This document shows positions 1 to 10,863 of a stretch of DNA of 64,000 nt, piece by piece. This DNA comes from Albugo candida. Lineage: Eukaryota; Oomycota; Peronosporomycetes; Albuginales. Where the stretch lies: positions 310,001-374,000 of the forward strand of contig JBDOQK010000021.1 of NCBI GenBank assembly GCA_040437565.1, in the 5' to 3' direction. The position numbers were made by a program, and so were the translations under genes. The notes under the pieces were generated by a model. It ran no database searches. It had not been told where the DNA came from and saw nothing but the letters and a program-made list of their open reading frames with translations. Position 1 is the first letter of the stretch. Each line of letters starts with the position of its first letter.

Positions 1-383
1 GGATTAAAAGTATCAGCCAAATGCAACTGTTGAATTCAAAGGACAAGTATGTTGATTGACACTGTCAATCACTCCAACTTTGAGCTCAATCAGCGCAAAA
101 GCAATCAGTTTTCTCAACACTTTGCTCCTTTCTGGGAAGATTTGACATCGTGTTATGTATTTTGCATCGTCACCTCTTCTGGTATCGATAGCGTCTATTC
201 TATTTTGTTGGTGGTTGTCAGCATTGACCACAACTGGTGACATAACGCTCCTAGTTGTGCAATCACATTAGAGATAGATCTTGCATATCGAGGACAAAAA
301 AACTGAACAACCTTTATGACAAAAATGTAAATGTATTGATCGCTTATCGGTCGGCCAATCGCTCCGTCAGGAACCCACTATTG

Positions 384-869
384 CTACAACGTCCCGCAAT
401 CGAAAAGGAGATAATAACCAAAGCTGGCTAGAAATATGAACGCGAAAACATTGTCGGGGTTCCAGCACTGTGTGAAAACGTCTTTGGCGAGATCTTCTTC
501 TGCCACAGCAAACGATTTCATTACGGCTGTCAAATAATGCGTTTGATTTTTTCTTTCCGGGTTGTATTCTGTGAACAGAGGACTAACAAATTTAGCTATC
601 TTCTTGTGACTAAATGATGCGAGTTCAACGAAATGCTTGCCATGGAAAGAAGACGCTCGGTAGTATTCCATCAGTATTTTCTGAATTTGAATTACCTGAT
701 TACAATCTTCATTCAATGGTTGGCTTCGACGTATGCAATTATTCTGGAACGCTATTGTCTCCTTGCTTTTTTCCAAACACGTGCCTGGTATATATGTTGC
801 CTTAATGTGAGCCATAACTCCAAAAGTGATTTGACCGAGAACGAGAACTGTGAAAGCGTAAGAGACCAT
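384..869 (-). CDS. Diverged member of the small secreted-protein family (member 1)
   Basis: An intronless frame of about 161 residues, starting at the ATG whose N-terminus reads MVSYAFTVLVLGQITFG. This is a clear relative of the MVSLTFVAAVLGLVTFGNAE signal peptide seen repeatedly further right. The open frame runs upstream, but this internal Met is chosen because every other family member starts there. The RYLKSS motif after the signal peptide is lost. The body still carries the family landmarks: several cysteines, a degraded version of the F-x-G-Y-P segment (LFTEYNPE), and a final Cys near the C-terminus. The flank upstream of the ATG keeps a degraded copy of the family promoter block. It is probably exported from the cell. 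Its function is unknown and an effector role is inferred only from family features. Confidence 0.6.
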   Translation of the reverse strand: MVSYAFTVLVLGQITFGVMAHIKATYIPGTCLEKSKETIAFQNNCIRRSQPLNEDCNQVIQIQKILMEYYRASSFHGKHFVELASFSHKKIAKFVSPLFTEYNPERKNQTHYLTAVMKSFAVAEEDLAKDVFTQCWNPDNVFAFIFLASFGYYLLFDCGTL

Positions 870-972
870 GTGTGATAATGTTGAGCACTGGGAGTCGGAA
901 GCAAATTGAATTGTGAATCCAACCAACGCGTTTATATTACTTTGGCATAGGGTGTAAAATTGCACACCATCC

Positions 973-1050
973 GCATCCAGCTGCCATTACGCCATTTCCA
1001 CACGACCTACCCCTTCATTGGGCCTATTCCGGTAAGTAATCTGACGTGTC
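973..1050 (-). promoter_or_regulatory. Degraded copy of the family 5' promoter block
   Basis: The sequence CATCCAGCTG-CCATTACG at about 974-991 and the AATCTGACGTG stretch at about 1039-1049 match the blocks found upstream of the other secreted family genes (near 26.5, 32.8, 37.7, 39.75 and 55.1 kb). It lies about 105-180 bp upstream of the chosen start of member 1. One position of the ACGT core in the first box is changed. Confidence 0.5.
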
Positions 1051-2894
1051 TCACCTGAATGCTAGGTCCTGTATGGAATAGTGTAGCACTCTGCGTCACC
1101 TATTTCAAAAGCTTGCAAGCTTCTGCTAGTCGCCGAGTAAAGTGCTTGTTTCATTACCTCGTTAGGTAATTCTTCTTTTGAGAAAAGTGACTAATAATGC
1201 GGTTCTCTTTCACTTCTACACGATAGTATGGCGTTGACTGGATTTGAGCTGACACAACAACTACAAATCCAGGTTTTGACACTCCATCGAGTATTTTCGC
1301 AGCAGACTTCATTGTCATCATCGAACCAGTCGAATCAAAATGGCAATGATTGAATGCGACTGAAATGCATGCACTTGAAGAATAAACTGGTCAGGAACAT
1401 CCATCTCTCATTTGATCGATCGAGCCTCAAGTCGGCTCAGGAATGAAGTATTTTGTCGACGGGCATATGAGGGAAGGGAGAGAGGACTTTCAAGAGCGTC
1501 TAGGAATTAGATTGTAGGATACCAATAAACGCTTCGGAAGGCTTTGTACGAAGCTTAATTGGTTACAACAAGATCTCGCGAGACCCGTGTCCATGACATT
1601 TCGCGTAAGCTTCCTTTCAGACGTACTGAATGACGGAGTGGCTTCGAATTACGTTGAATTACAGTCAAGGAACCTTCAAACAACATGATACTGAAGCCGG
1701 GAGGTTTTGTAAGCGGTTAAGACAGCGACTACGGTCAGCAATCAACATTCAACAAAGCGATTTAGCAAGTGTGCTTTTATGTACACCCTCAAAGAATAAC
1801 CCGCCGACATTGTTTGAAATCCGACACTGCACTCAGAATAGTAGAACGAACGCTGGAAGTTTCGCTACATCTGAATTACTCGGAGAAACTCATGAGGTTT
1901 TACTCTTCGTATCATATTTCACAGAAACATTGAGGTAATAAATGGCGGGAGGACCAGAATCTGTATTGATTCAGTGAGCTGCCTCTCGTGATAGTCGCAT
2001 ATCCAGCATTGACTGTCTTCATATGCTTCAACCTTATTTTAGGAAATATATAAACTGATCCGTCGACTGGCTGTCCTATACGCAGAAACCGAAATAAATC
2101 GTCGTGTTATGGCGTCTCCCTTCAATTAATTAAACGACGACGGTTATTATTCGTGGAAGACAGCACAATCGCTAGAAAGTTGCGAGACAGAGGCGAGGAG
2201 TTCGGCTTTGATTCTGGGGGAGAGGAGTATGAAATGGACGTGATCAAAGTACTTGCGTACACACACTATATCTCATTATGATTATAATTTATTTTTAGTT
2301 CACCCAGTTCTTGTAATGCTTTCCGACGTTCAATCCGTGTGGTCTTACGTAAGTTACTTTAAACATGGGTTTGTGTTTATTAAGTATAGGCAGTTGTCCC
2401 GATGAGCCACTGATCTATCTGCATCCTTCTTGAGTCCACCTTGCACCCCTCATACTCGAGTCGATTGCGAGCATGTAACTTATAACTGACATGATTATCC
2501 TATATGTGTAAATTCCGCAGAGTGGCTGTTAATATTTTGAATATATGGTAAAATATATGCTGCAACTATTATGCACGCAGCGAGTTTTGAGGAGTTTGAT
2601 GTTATGATGAGGACGTAACCGTTAAAGGTAGCTCATTATGGGCTGTGGCCATTCGAGTAAAAGTACGCATACAGAATAGAATTCACAGAAGACCTGTGAA
2701 ACTTGATGTTGAACATACGTATTAGTTCATTTGCATTTTTTAAACGGATTGCGTGGGGCTACGCAATGAGGAATAGTCGTCTGATTATAATAATTGCGCC
2801 GTTCACGAAAGTAGTCGAGACGCCAGGTATGCTTCGATATAATCCAAATAGTTTCATAAATTTGATCTGATTAGAAATGTAATTATGATATAAT
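1051..2894. other. No supportable gene
   Basis: No convincing coding sequence or RNA gene was seen. A 102-codon open frame on the plus strand at 1630-1938 has no recognisable motif, no signal peptide and no similarity to anything else in the window. Confidence 0.5.
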
Positions 2895-3993
2895 TCATTG
2901 GAACAATGCTAGAATGATCCACACAATTCCGACGATTACCGAAAGCATTGACGAGAATATGGAAATTCGAAATGCGATCACTTCAGATCGTTGACCTAAT
3001 CGTGCTGTTGCTTCTCCATAACATCCCGCAAACGTGCCCATGATCAAAATCGAAGCCACGCAAAATGATCCTAGATATGTGATTGATTTGACGGAATCGT
3101 GTAACCCGACTGCGGGAAGTACACCGAGTATACCACCCGGACCAGCAACGCCGTGTACTATACCTACCAAAAAAGCTGTATACTACAATTGGATCAGAGT
3201 TGTGTCAACATAAATTGTTCAATCGCACTTACTTTTTGAGTCGTACTATCGCTCAAACTGACTGTGCATATATGATGTGGCACACATTCAGCCCAACGCA
3301 TACAATGTGAAGCTTTTGGGTGTTGTTTCTCGAATGTCGTGCTCGATGACTCCGAGATGGCTCCTAATAATTCTTCTTGATCCATCGTGGCTGACTTATC
3401 CGTTCTGCACGATTCTAACTGAATGGTGTCTCCCGTTTCGACCATATTGCTACCTTGGTCATTCTTTGGAAGATACACTTTTCCTGATTTCGGTTGTGCG
3501 CCTTTACTATCAACGTCCTTCGATTCCGGAACCGTAACAAGCCTATCTCGATACGTTTTCGATACCTTCTGCACACCTTCTCGTACACCATACAATCCCA
3601 AAGCGATCATAAATACGCCAACCAAAACGTCTGTATAAATATTCATCGACGTAAAGTCGAATTTTCCATCCAGCGAAATAAATAAAATCGCAGTCGCGAT
3701 TAGCCCGAGACTGTGTCCACAACCCCATCGTGCGCCTAATAAAAACGAGTGCCACGAAGAGCCCGACGATAATGTTGCAAGAGCACTCAGGTGATCGGGA
3801 CCTATATATCACGTTATATAACGTGCACATATCAACCACTTCTCCTCGTACCCGTGAGAACATGAATGGCTCCAAAGGCAACACCAGTAGCTGCGATTGA
3901 TACTATAGATGCATTCGATAGTGTTGTCGCATTTATCTCAGCACCGCCATGAGCCACTTTCAAAAAACGATAGCGTAAGTGACTGTATTCCAT
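2895..3993 (-). CDS. NicO / UreH-like high-affinity metal-transport membrane protein
   Basis: Three exons on the minus strand: 3993-3852, 3801-3233 and 3182-2895, with introns of 50 bp each that have GT and AG ends. The joined frame is 999 nt (332 residues). The N-terminal part reads GAIHVLTGPDHLSAL, followed by GARWGCGHSLGLI. This is the His-x5-Asp-His plus G-H-S signature of the NicO/UreH-like nickel/cobalt transporter relatives found in plant plastids and bacteria. A long hydrophilic loop, rich in Ser/Asp/Lys and encoded by exon 2, separates it from a C-terminal membrane half containing VGIVHGVAGPGGILGVLPA and two more hydrophobic helices. It probably moves a divalent metal ion across an organelle or cell membrane; the substrate cannot be read from sequence. 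The start is the first in-frame ATG before the conserved part. The 5' part is repeated after the adjacent assembly gap, which I consider an artefact. Confidence 0.8.
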
Positions 3994-4138
3994 CTGTCCA
4001 ATGAAAAGTGGAAAGCAAGTAATCCGTTGTAGCGATGGAATCAGATATTAGAAATATAGTCATGTCTGTCTATCCCTCAGTATAGTATACAAGATCCCTC
4101 TATTTGTAACGCGTATACCCCGCACTACTCAATTTTCA

Positions 4139-4967
4139 NNNNNNNNNNNNNNNNNNNNNNNNNNNNNNNNNNNNNNNNNNNNNNNNNNNNNNNNNNNNNN
4201 NNNNNNNNNNNNNNNNNNNNNNNNNNNNNNNNNNNNNNCTAACTGAATGGTGTCTCCCGTTTCGACCATATTGCTACCTTGGTCATTCTTTGGAAGATAC
4301 ACTTTTCCTGATTTCGGTTGTGCGCCTTTACTATCAACGTCCTTCGATTCCGGAACCGTAACAAGCCTATCTCGATACGTTTTCGATACCTTCTGCACAC
4401 CTTCTCGTACACCATACAATCCCAAAGCGATCATAAATACGCCAACCAAAACGTCTGTATAAATATTCATCGACGTAAAGTCGAATTTTCCATCCAGCGA
4501 AATAAATAAAATCGCAGTCGCGATTAGCCCGAGACTGTGTCCACAACCCCATCGTGCGCCTAATAAAAACGAGTGCCACGAAGAGCCCGACGATAATGTT
4601 GCAAGAGCACTCAGGTGATCGGGACCTATATATCACGTTATATAACGTGCACATATCAACCACTTCTCCTCGTACCCGTGAGAACATGAATGGCTCCAAA
4701 GGCAACACCAGTAGCTGCGATTGATACTATAGATGCATTCGATAGTGTTGTCGCATTTATCTCAGCACCGCCATGAGCCACTTTCAAAAAACGATAGCGT
4801 AAGTGACTGTATTCCATCTGTCCAATGAAAAGTGGAAAGCAAGTAATCCGTTGTAGCGATGGAATCAGATATTAGAAATATAGTCATGTCTGTCTATCCC
4901 TCAGTATAGTATACAAGATCCCTCTATTTGTAACGCGTATACCCCGCACTACTCAATTTTCAGCCGA
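4139..4967. other. Assembly gap followed by an artefactual repeat of 3415-4138
   Basis: A 100-N run (4139-4238) is followed by a copy of 3415-4138 with no difference that I noticed, including the 5' part of the NicO-like gene (second copy of exon 1 at 4817-4676 and part of exon 2 at 4625-4239). After about 4963 the right contig continues past the point where the left contig stops. This is the pattern of two overlapping contigs joined by a nominal gap, not a tandem duplication. One complete gene is therefore expected at this locus. Confidence 0.85.
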
Positions 4968-5097
4968 TGAAAATTCAAACTAATTTTCTGAAAATTGAAT
5001 GATTGTTTATAATTAACGTTTTGTATCATACAGTTGCTATCAGTTATCTGGATACGTCCTGTGGACTCTGTAAGAAGTTACCTCTTTAAACTAACCT

Positions 5098-6984
5098 CTA
5101 CCACGCATTGTACACCAAATGCTTTGTCTTTCCTGTTTCATTGCTGTTAAGCAGTCGTGTACCATCGGCAGGCGATCTTTGCAAAGAATACTCCACTAAG
5201 GACCCTCGCGGTGTCTGAACCGATGTCCCAGAAATTACTTCTTCCGTGTCAAGTTGTTCGCTTGTTTGTGCCACAGGGCAAACATCCTTAATTTTGCGTT
5301 TATCAAATACTTTTCGACGACCATATAGTTCCTTTGGGAGGATTTGATACAATTTAACCGATAAACCAAGTGCTGAAACGTCACAAATACTATGATAAGA
5401 TGGTCGACATACTGATTTCAGTTTTGAAGGATACTGTGATACATAGTTGGCAATGCGTGAGGATACGAGGATCTCCCCTCCAAAACCAACATCGCCGATC
5501 TCTTGTGCAATCATTTCGGAAGCGCCAATATAGATCATCTTGCCTGTTACAGGATGTTGTTGCATCACTACTCTTCCTTCGCAAACTTCATTGGCATCGT
5601 GAATTCCCATGCGCACACGAAGACCTCGGAATATCGTCGATCGTTTCCAATTCCAAGTTCGCTCCGTTCGCGTGGCGGGTATGAGTCCATCTAATTTATG
5701 TGGCCACTTTGCACGCACTAATTCCATCTGCACCTCGAAACAGTAATTCACAGCATCTTCGATTGAGTGAAATGCGAGTTGGAACGCGTCACCAGCGGTT
5801 GTGATTTCATACCCTTGAAACTTTATCAGTATCGATCGCAAAACTGTATCATGAATTTGAATCGCTTCGTCGATAACGTCATCAGACCCATTCGCCCATA
5901 GTTTACTGGAATTTTCGATATCTGTGAATACAAATACGGGCGGATTGGGTGCTTCAACGGGTTCTTTCTCCTCTTGACATTTCGAGCTCATTCCGGTTAC
6001 ACCCGATTGGGACGCTTGCATGATATTGTGAAATTCCGGTAACTCGCAAACATGATGAGGGAGAACAGGACGCAACATATTGAGGCAACACGCTTGACTA
6101 GCAGTTATAACAATTGCTAATGCTGCACCAAATAGACAGTAGAGAATGCATGCGGTCGAGATGAATATCTTTGGGATCGATTGGAATACTTCATAACTCA
6201 CACTGGACCGTACAAATTCCGAAACGCTATGAGGAAGCGTGAAAATGGCGTAAACTATCAAAATGACTTTGAGTCGATGATATATCGGCGAGGTCGACTG
6301 GATTCCATGCAATTGCTCCATAGTGCGACCTTTGAATTTGAGTATGATAAGTGATATGATCGCGGTGATTACTGATACCATGATACAACATTGCTTCAAG
6401 AGAAGGACCAAATGAAGAGTACGGTGGGTTTCACTTTCGCTTACAACTGAGACCACTGAGATGACGGTACATACAAAGATCAAAATCATTGCGGTAATAA
6501 TGTACTTCTTAATAACGGTGCGTTCGCATTCATGACCGCGATCGATTTTAGCCAATGCGAGTTTGAATAATTCCCACGTTACTAAAAAAATCCAATAAGC
6601 CGATAATATGTAGAGTGTATTTTCAATGAGTAATAATGCCAGTGATATTTTCGCGAGATGGTACGGTTCATGTATGAACTTGAGCGTGTGACATCCCTCA
6701 TACATTAGACTGTCTTCGACTTGTCTTGTATCTGTAACATGAGGACTTTGCCCTGTTTGAGGGTCGTGGTGGTGGGCGTTTAATATAGCGACCAAGGAAA
6801 TTTGAAATAATCCACCTGTGAGAGATAATAACATGGTCCAAGCCAAAAAACTGCACGTGACGAAATGTATACTGGACCGGAATACGCTTCCACCAAGCTT
6901 TATAAGATATCGAAGTGCGATAAGAGTAGAACAGAACGAGATGAAGCAACATACTCCGAAAAGAAAGAAGTTGGATTTGGTCAT
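5098..6984 (-). CDS. Seven-transmembrane receptor-like protein fused to a class III nucleotide cyclase
   Basis: From the ATG at 6984 the protein has 628 residues. Seven hydrophobic segments can be counted at roughly 6-28, 41-67, 109-141, 161-182, 190-215, 239-258 and 270-296, with a His-rich loop between segments 2 and 3. A linker leads to a class III adenylate/guanylate cyclase domain starting at PVFVFTDIENSS (about 349-360). Both metal-binding aspartates are present, in FTDIENSS and in TTAGDAFQLAF (about 396-405), and RVRMGIHDA follows at about 456. The cyclase core is closest in style to the trypanosomatid/protist type. A tail of about 80 residues follows. The frame stays open upstream to about 7119 without another ATG, and a splice-acceptor-like TTTTTCCAG lies just before, so an additional 5' exon is possible. 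It probably makes a cyclic nucleotide at a membrane in response to an unknown ligand. Confidence 0.85.
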   Translation of the reverse strand: MTKSNFFLFGVCCFISFCSTLIALRYLIKLGGSVFRSSIHFVTCSFLAWTMLLSLTGGLFQISLVAILNAHHHDPQTGQSPHVTDTRQVEDSLMYEGCHTLKFIHEPYHLAKISLALLLIENTLYILSAYWIFLVTWELFKLALAKIDRGHECERTVIKKYIITAMILIFVCTVISVVSVVSESETHRTLHLVLLLKQCCIMVSVITAIISLIILKFKGRTMEQLHGIQSTSPIYHRLKVILIVYAIFTLPHSVSEFVRSSVSYEVFQSIPKIFISTACILYCLFGAALAIVITASQACCLNMLRPVLPHHVCELPEFHNIMQASQSGVTGMSSKCQEEKEPVEAPNPPVFVFTDIENSSKLWANGSDDVIDEAIQIHDTVLRSILIKFQGYEITTAGDAFQLAFHSIEDAVNYCFEVQMELVRAKWPHKLDGLIPATRTERTWNWKRSTIFRGLRVRMGIHDANEVCEGRVVMQQHPVTGKMIYIGASEMIAQEIGDVGFGGEILVSSRIANYVSQYPSKLKSVCRPSYHSICDVSALGLSVKLYQILPKELYGRRKVFDKRKIKDVCPVAQTSEQLDTEEVISGTSVQTPRGSLVEYSLQRSPADGTRLLNSNETGKTKHLVYNAW

Positions 6985-8035
6985 TCGCTGCTTATAATGG
7001 AGTATACGAGTATACAATAGATGGTTTACGATAGAAATTAGATGAGGTTTGCGAGTGAGATAGTTGAGGGTAGCTGAAACATATAATGTTTGGATGTCTG
7101 AAAATTTGAGTGCCAACTCCCTGGAAAAACGAGACGCTGGTGGATTGGAGAATATGTGTTTGTTCCGATCGTGTCCGATATATTACTCTCTCACACTTGC
7201 GATATTATAAAGTAGCTTTTTTGGAACTTGTTACCCTCGAGTTTGAAATTGAGAGCCTATCGCCACCTTACTGTAAGGATCGGACAGGGTTCGGGAAATG
7301 CGTCGGGGATAGGCCTTCGAAATTTGAGAATGTACAAGCTGTAAACTCATTCATCTCTTCGACTCACATAGAGCTGTGGCGCGGATTGCCACATGGATAG
7401 CGCCACGCTACAAAATCCGTTCACGTTATGTACTGCATTGCTGATGCCGATATAAACAAGCGTGTGCACTTCCCGAACCCTGCACGGGAAAGGTGTGCAT
7501 GGTTTTTATTCTGTGACTTTAGACCCATACAATACATTGACATATCGTAGTGGGAGCTTCTATTGGAGTCATGTACAAGGAAGCAATAGTTCGTTGCTAG
7601 ATCTCATGCCACCACGTAGACTCAACAAAATGCACGACCATGATGATTGGCTGAAAGTAGCTATAACTCGCAAAGTAGTTGTAGCTCTTTATTGAGGTAA
7701 CTTTTGTTTCGTAAACACGAACTTTCTGAGTGAACCCATCACAGTGCTGCGTGCAATGGTGCGGACGTAGTCGCAGTATTCGCAACCCTCGTTGTGTCTT
7801 TACCGTAGTGTTTAAAACTAACTTTAAGTAGTCCGAGTATAAATTCAAAACGGGTTCACCCTTGTTAACTCTACAACGCGTCAAACTGATTCAAGTACGC
7901 GTCAATCTGATTCAAGTAAAAGAGCGTTTACGCAAAGAGATACGTTGACATTGCTATCGGCCATAATGTAGGTGATCGCTACATACCCAGCCTGCATACT
8001 GTTGATTCAAGCTGACCGAGTTGATCATTGTTGAC
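6985..8035. other. Upstream region of the 7TM-cyclase; no separate gene seen
   Basis: The interval lies between two minus-strand genes. It contains the possible upstream coding extension of the cyclase (to about 7119). A few short open frames have no motif and look like chance. No RNA gene or repeat was recognised. Confidence 0.5.
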
Positions 8036-10243
8036 TCACTCCTCAAAATCACTTAAGCGATACATTTCGCTATCATCGTCACCCACCGTAAAACACGATA
8101 TTCCGCTTACGTCCAACTGAGCGTCGGTCGAGTTCTGTTGTACATTGTGCTTACCTTGTGAATTTCTTCCACGTGCGACGTATTCAGCCAAAGTGATATT
8201 TGATTCTTCCTCTCGTAGCCTTGTTTCCGAAGGTTTCGAAACGTCCTCGAGGTCAGGTCCAGTCAGACTCGGATGCAGTGATGTAATGTTGGAAGACCAT
8301 GACAATCCATCGACTCGTTCCTCAGACATGGAGTACTCCCGAGTCGTTCTTGCGTCCTCTTCAAATGCAGAAGGTGAGAATACAGAGCCTCCTTTGTTCA
8401 CGAATCTTGAAAGCGACGAAGTCGAGGATGATACTAATCGTGTGGTGCTTCTGTCTGATTTGTTGAACGCAGAAACATTGCGTTCTGCATACGAAGAATG
8501 TTTGTCCATAGTTTGCTCCATAGACGACGGTATTGCACTCACGTTATTTGAGATACTCGACTGTGGTTGACTTTGCGCACTAAATACGCTATCGAATCGA
8601 GTCGAATTGTGATGTGCGCTCTTCTGTGTAAACTCGTAATGCTCTTGAAAATCAATGCTTCCAGTAAAGTAACTTTCTACCCCAAACGCACTGTCGCCGA
8701 TAGTGATATGATCGACTAAATCGCTCTCTCCTGTGAACTCACTGTCGCCAGTAAATTCGCTTTCTCCTTCGAATATACTGTCTCCCGTAAATTCGCTTTC
8801 CCCTCCATATACACTTTCCCCCGTGAATTCGCTAGACTCACTCTGCCTATTGATATCGTTCGAGTTCATTGATACCGTCGAGTGTTTTAAATGGTATTTG
8901 TGAGCATCGCTTTTGGATACATGGGAAATGTTAGAAAACTTAGCTGTGTGCCGGTCTTGATTTGGGGATTGATAACAAGAATCGGTAACAAACGGGTTGC
9001 TTGCTCGATGCTCCCGATTGGATGTATTTTTAGCATACGTCTGATCCGCTGACTTGTCGGAGACGACGTGAGTACCGTCACGTGGTCGTGAAAGCAAACC
9101 CGCTTTGGTACGTCCCTCTAAATCACTGTTATGTTTGCTGTCCCATTGCGTTCGTCTGATACGAACGTAAAATACAATTCCAAGTATGACAATGGATATA
9201 CCCAGAATTATAAGCGTAATAAACAGAGTTGATATACCTTGAGAACGGAAACCAGAACCCGTTTTCGCTTGTTGATTACTTGCAGTGTCTACCAATTTCG
9301 TTTGAGTGTGCGAAATAGGCTGTAGATCCAGCAGACCAACTGACTGGTTTTTTGACGGATCAGTATCCGGAGGATGTGATACTACTTCGTTCTGCTCTTC
9401 GATCACCTCTTTTTGCGGTTCCGCCACGGGAGGATGTAAAACTTGTGGAGGCGTTGGAAGTGGCGGAGGAGTTTGAGGGGGTGGAGGCGTTGGAGATGGA
9501 GGAGGCGTCGGAGGGAGCGGTGGAGTTTGAGGTGGGGGAGGCGTTTGAGACGGTAGAGGTGAAGGACTCGTTCTATCATCTTGATTCGCGGTCGCCTGAC
9601 CTGGTTGCTCATTTGGTGCATTCTGTTCCGGAGTAAGTCCTTTCGGAGTAATCGGCGCTGGCGGAGACTCAGTAGGGACTTTGTGATGACTGTTTGAACT
9701 TTTCGTTGGTGTATTCGAAGGGCGTACGCCTTTTACTTCGGTCGAGGGACCATCGTTTGACTTTGCTTCATTCTGTATCATGGGTGACAACGGTGTTGGA
9801 TTGAGTGGAGCTGCTGGAGTTAGAGGCGAAGGAGCTGACGGTGGCTTCTTCGAGGGAGATTTCTCTATTGCGCTAGCATTACTATGAGGCGCTTTTGTGA
9901 CGGGTGAAACCTGCTGTGCGGTCGTTGAGATTGATGATTTATCGTGAATGCTTTCATCTTGAGTATAATGCAACTTGTTGGATTTTGTATGGGAGATGCT
10001 AGCTGCATGCTTTTCTTCAGGTTTTGGAACGGGTTTGACCACTTTGGTTACATTCTGTTTATCTTGCACTCCACTCTGTTTTTCTAAGAATCGATGCGGT
10101 TTTGCTGTATACTCTTTTTTGGTTCCTATATTGTCTCCATTCGTCAAGACTGTCAAGTATACTGCCAAGATGAAGTATACGGTGGTACCGAAATACCGCG
10201 TCCCTCTTCGACGATTCCATTCTTTGCCCATATATGTTTTCAT
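8036..10243 (-). CDS. Mucin-like Pro/Ser/Thr-rich single-pass membrane protein
   Basis: A single exon of 735 codons with an ATG at 10243. The N-terminus has a basic stretch then a hydrophobic segment (about 18-35), which fits a signal peptide or anchor. The predicted outside part (about 36-335) is rich in Pro, Ser, Thr and Gln, with a nearly pure proline tract of P-T-P-P and Q-T-P-P units at about 224-272. A strong hydrophobic helix at about 338-360 followed by RIRR is a classic stop-transfer segment, giving a type I topology. The inside part is Ser/Asp-rich. Near residues 475-515 it has an imperfect octapeptide repeat built on E-F-T-G-[ED]-S, and it ends in a very acidic tail. This layout suggests a wall- or surface-spanning sensor-like protein. 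No enzymatic domain is recognised. Confidence 0.7.
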   Translation of the reverse strand: MKTYMGKEWNRRRGTRYFGTTVYFILAVYLTVLTNGDNIGTKKEYTAKPHRFLEKQSGVQDKQNVTKVVKPVPKPEEKHAASISHTKSNKLHYTQDESIHDKSSISTTAQQVSPVTKAPHSNASAIEKSPSKKPPSAPSPLTPAAPLNPTPLSPMIQNEAKSNDGPSTEVKGVRPSNTPTKSSNSHHKVPTESPPAPITPKGLTPEQNAPNEQPGQATANQDDRTSPSPLPSQTPPPPQTPPLPPTPPPSPTPPPPQTPPPLPTPPQVLHPPVAEPQKEVIEEQNEVVSHPPDTDPSKNQSVGLLDLQPISHTQTKLVDTASNQQAKTGSGFRSQGISTLFITLIILGISIVILGIVFYVRIRRTQWDSKHNSDLEGRTKAGLLSRPRDGTHVVSDKSADQTYAKNTSNREHRASNPFVTDSCYQSPNQDRHTAKFSNISHVSKSDAHKYHLKHSTVSMNSNDINRQSESSEFTGESVYGGESEFTGDSIFEGESEFTGDSEFTGESDLVDHITIGDSAFGVESYFTGSIDFQEHYEFTQKSAHHNSTRFDSVFSAQSQPQSSISNNVSAIPSSMEQTMDKHSSYAERNVSAFNKSDRSTTRLVSSSTSSLSRFVNKGGSVFSPSAFEEDARTTREYSMSEERVDGLSWSSNITSLHPSLTGPDLEDVSKPSETRLREEESNITLAEYVARGRNSQGKHNVQQNSTDAQLDVSGISCFTVGDDDSEMYRLSDFEE
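8730..8840 (-). repeat. In-gene minisatellite coding E-F-T-G-[ED]-S units
   Basis: Within the cytoplasmic part of the mucin-like gene, units of about 18-24 bp containing GAATTC(G/A)C / GTAAATTCGC on the plus strand recur several times. They encode repeated EFTGES, EFTGDS and variants such as YGGES and FEGES. The variation between units keeps the reading frame. Confidence 0.6.
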
Positions 10244-10863
10244 TTGACCAAGAACGCTTTTTGTATGAGATTGAGTAAACTACGTTTTTGAATCAAAATC
10301 TAATAGACGCACACTCAACTGCAAATATTCCTGCAATCACGAAGTAAACACTCATGAGAATATGACAGTTGACACCTCATGGTCACATGGCACAGAGTGT
10401 ATTCTACAGCGAGTGTAAAAATGCGCGATTTTGATTGGTTGTGTACTTCATATCTGATAAAGCCTCTCTAAAGTGATCGCACACGTAGTTTGAGGGCAGT
10501 GGGAATGCCTTCTTGACCGTTTTGTCGGCTGCGGGAGAGAACAGACTGGCAACTAAGTGCGGTTTCTTTCCGATGACAGGTTCGGTGCGCAATGAAAGCA
10601 GTCTGACTTTGCAGACTCGAGAATTTCATGCAGCACTTTCAGTCAGCATAAACGAAAAAGATAGACGGCACAATACGAACAACGAGCAAGAAAGTACAAT
10701 TCCGTCATCACAATCCGTGCCAACTCAAAAAATTGCCCCCTCCAAGGTACCGCACTCACAAAGTTCGTGTAGAATCTGTGTGGGGGTGCTGACGTACTCG
10801 CGGTAGGTACCATTTTTTGAGTCTGATGAGTGATCCAATATCACGATGTGAGTTATCAGAGAT

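Noticed and set aside
4239-4817. A second, tandem NicO-like gene
   Set aside because: It repeats 3415-3993 with no difference that I noticed and begins exactly at an N gap. Overlapping contigs explain it better.
6985-7119. Extending the cyclase N-terminus to the full open frame
   Set aside because: There is no ATG in the extension; only non-ATG codons could start it. An upstream exon is possible but not demonstrated.
10573-10802. An extra first exon for the gene at 10864
   Set aside because: Frame and splice sites fit, but the 93-bp intron is longer than its neighbours and an in-frame ATG exists in the simpler model. Kept only as an alternative.
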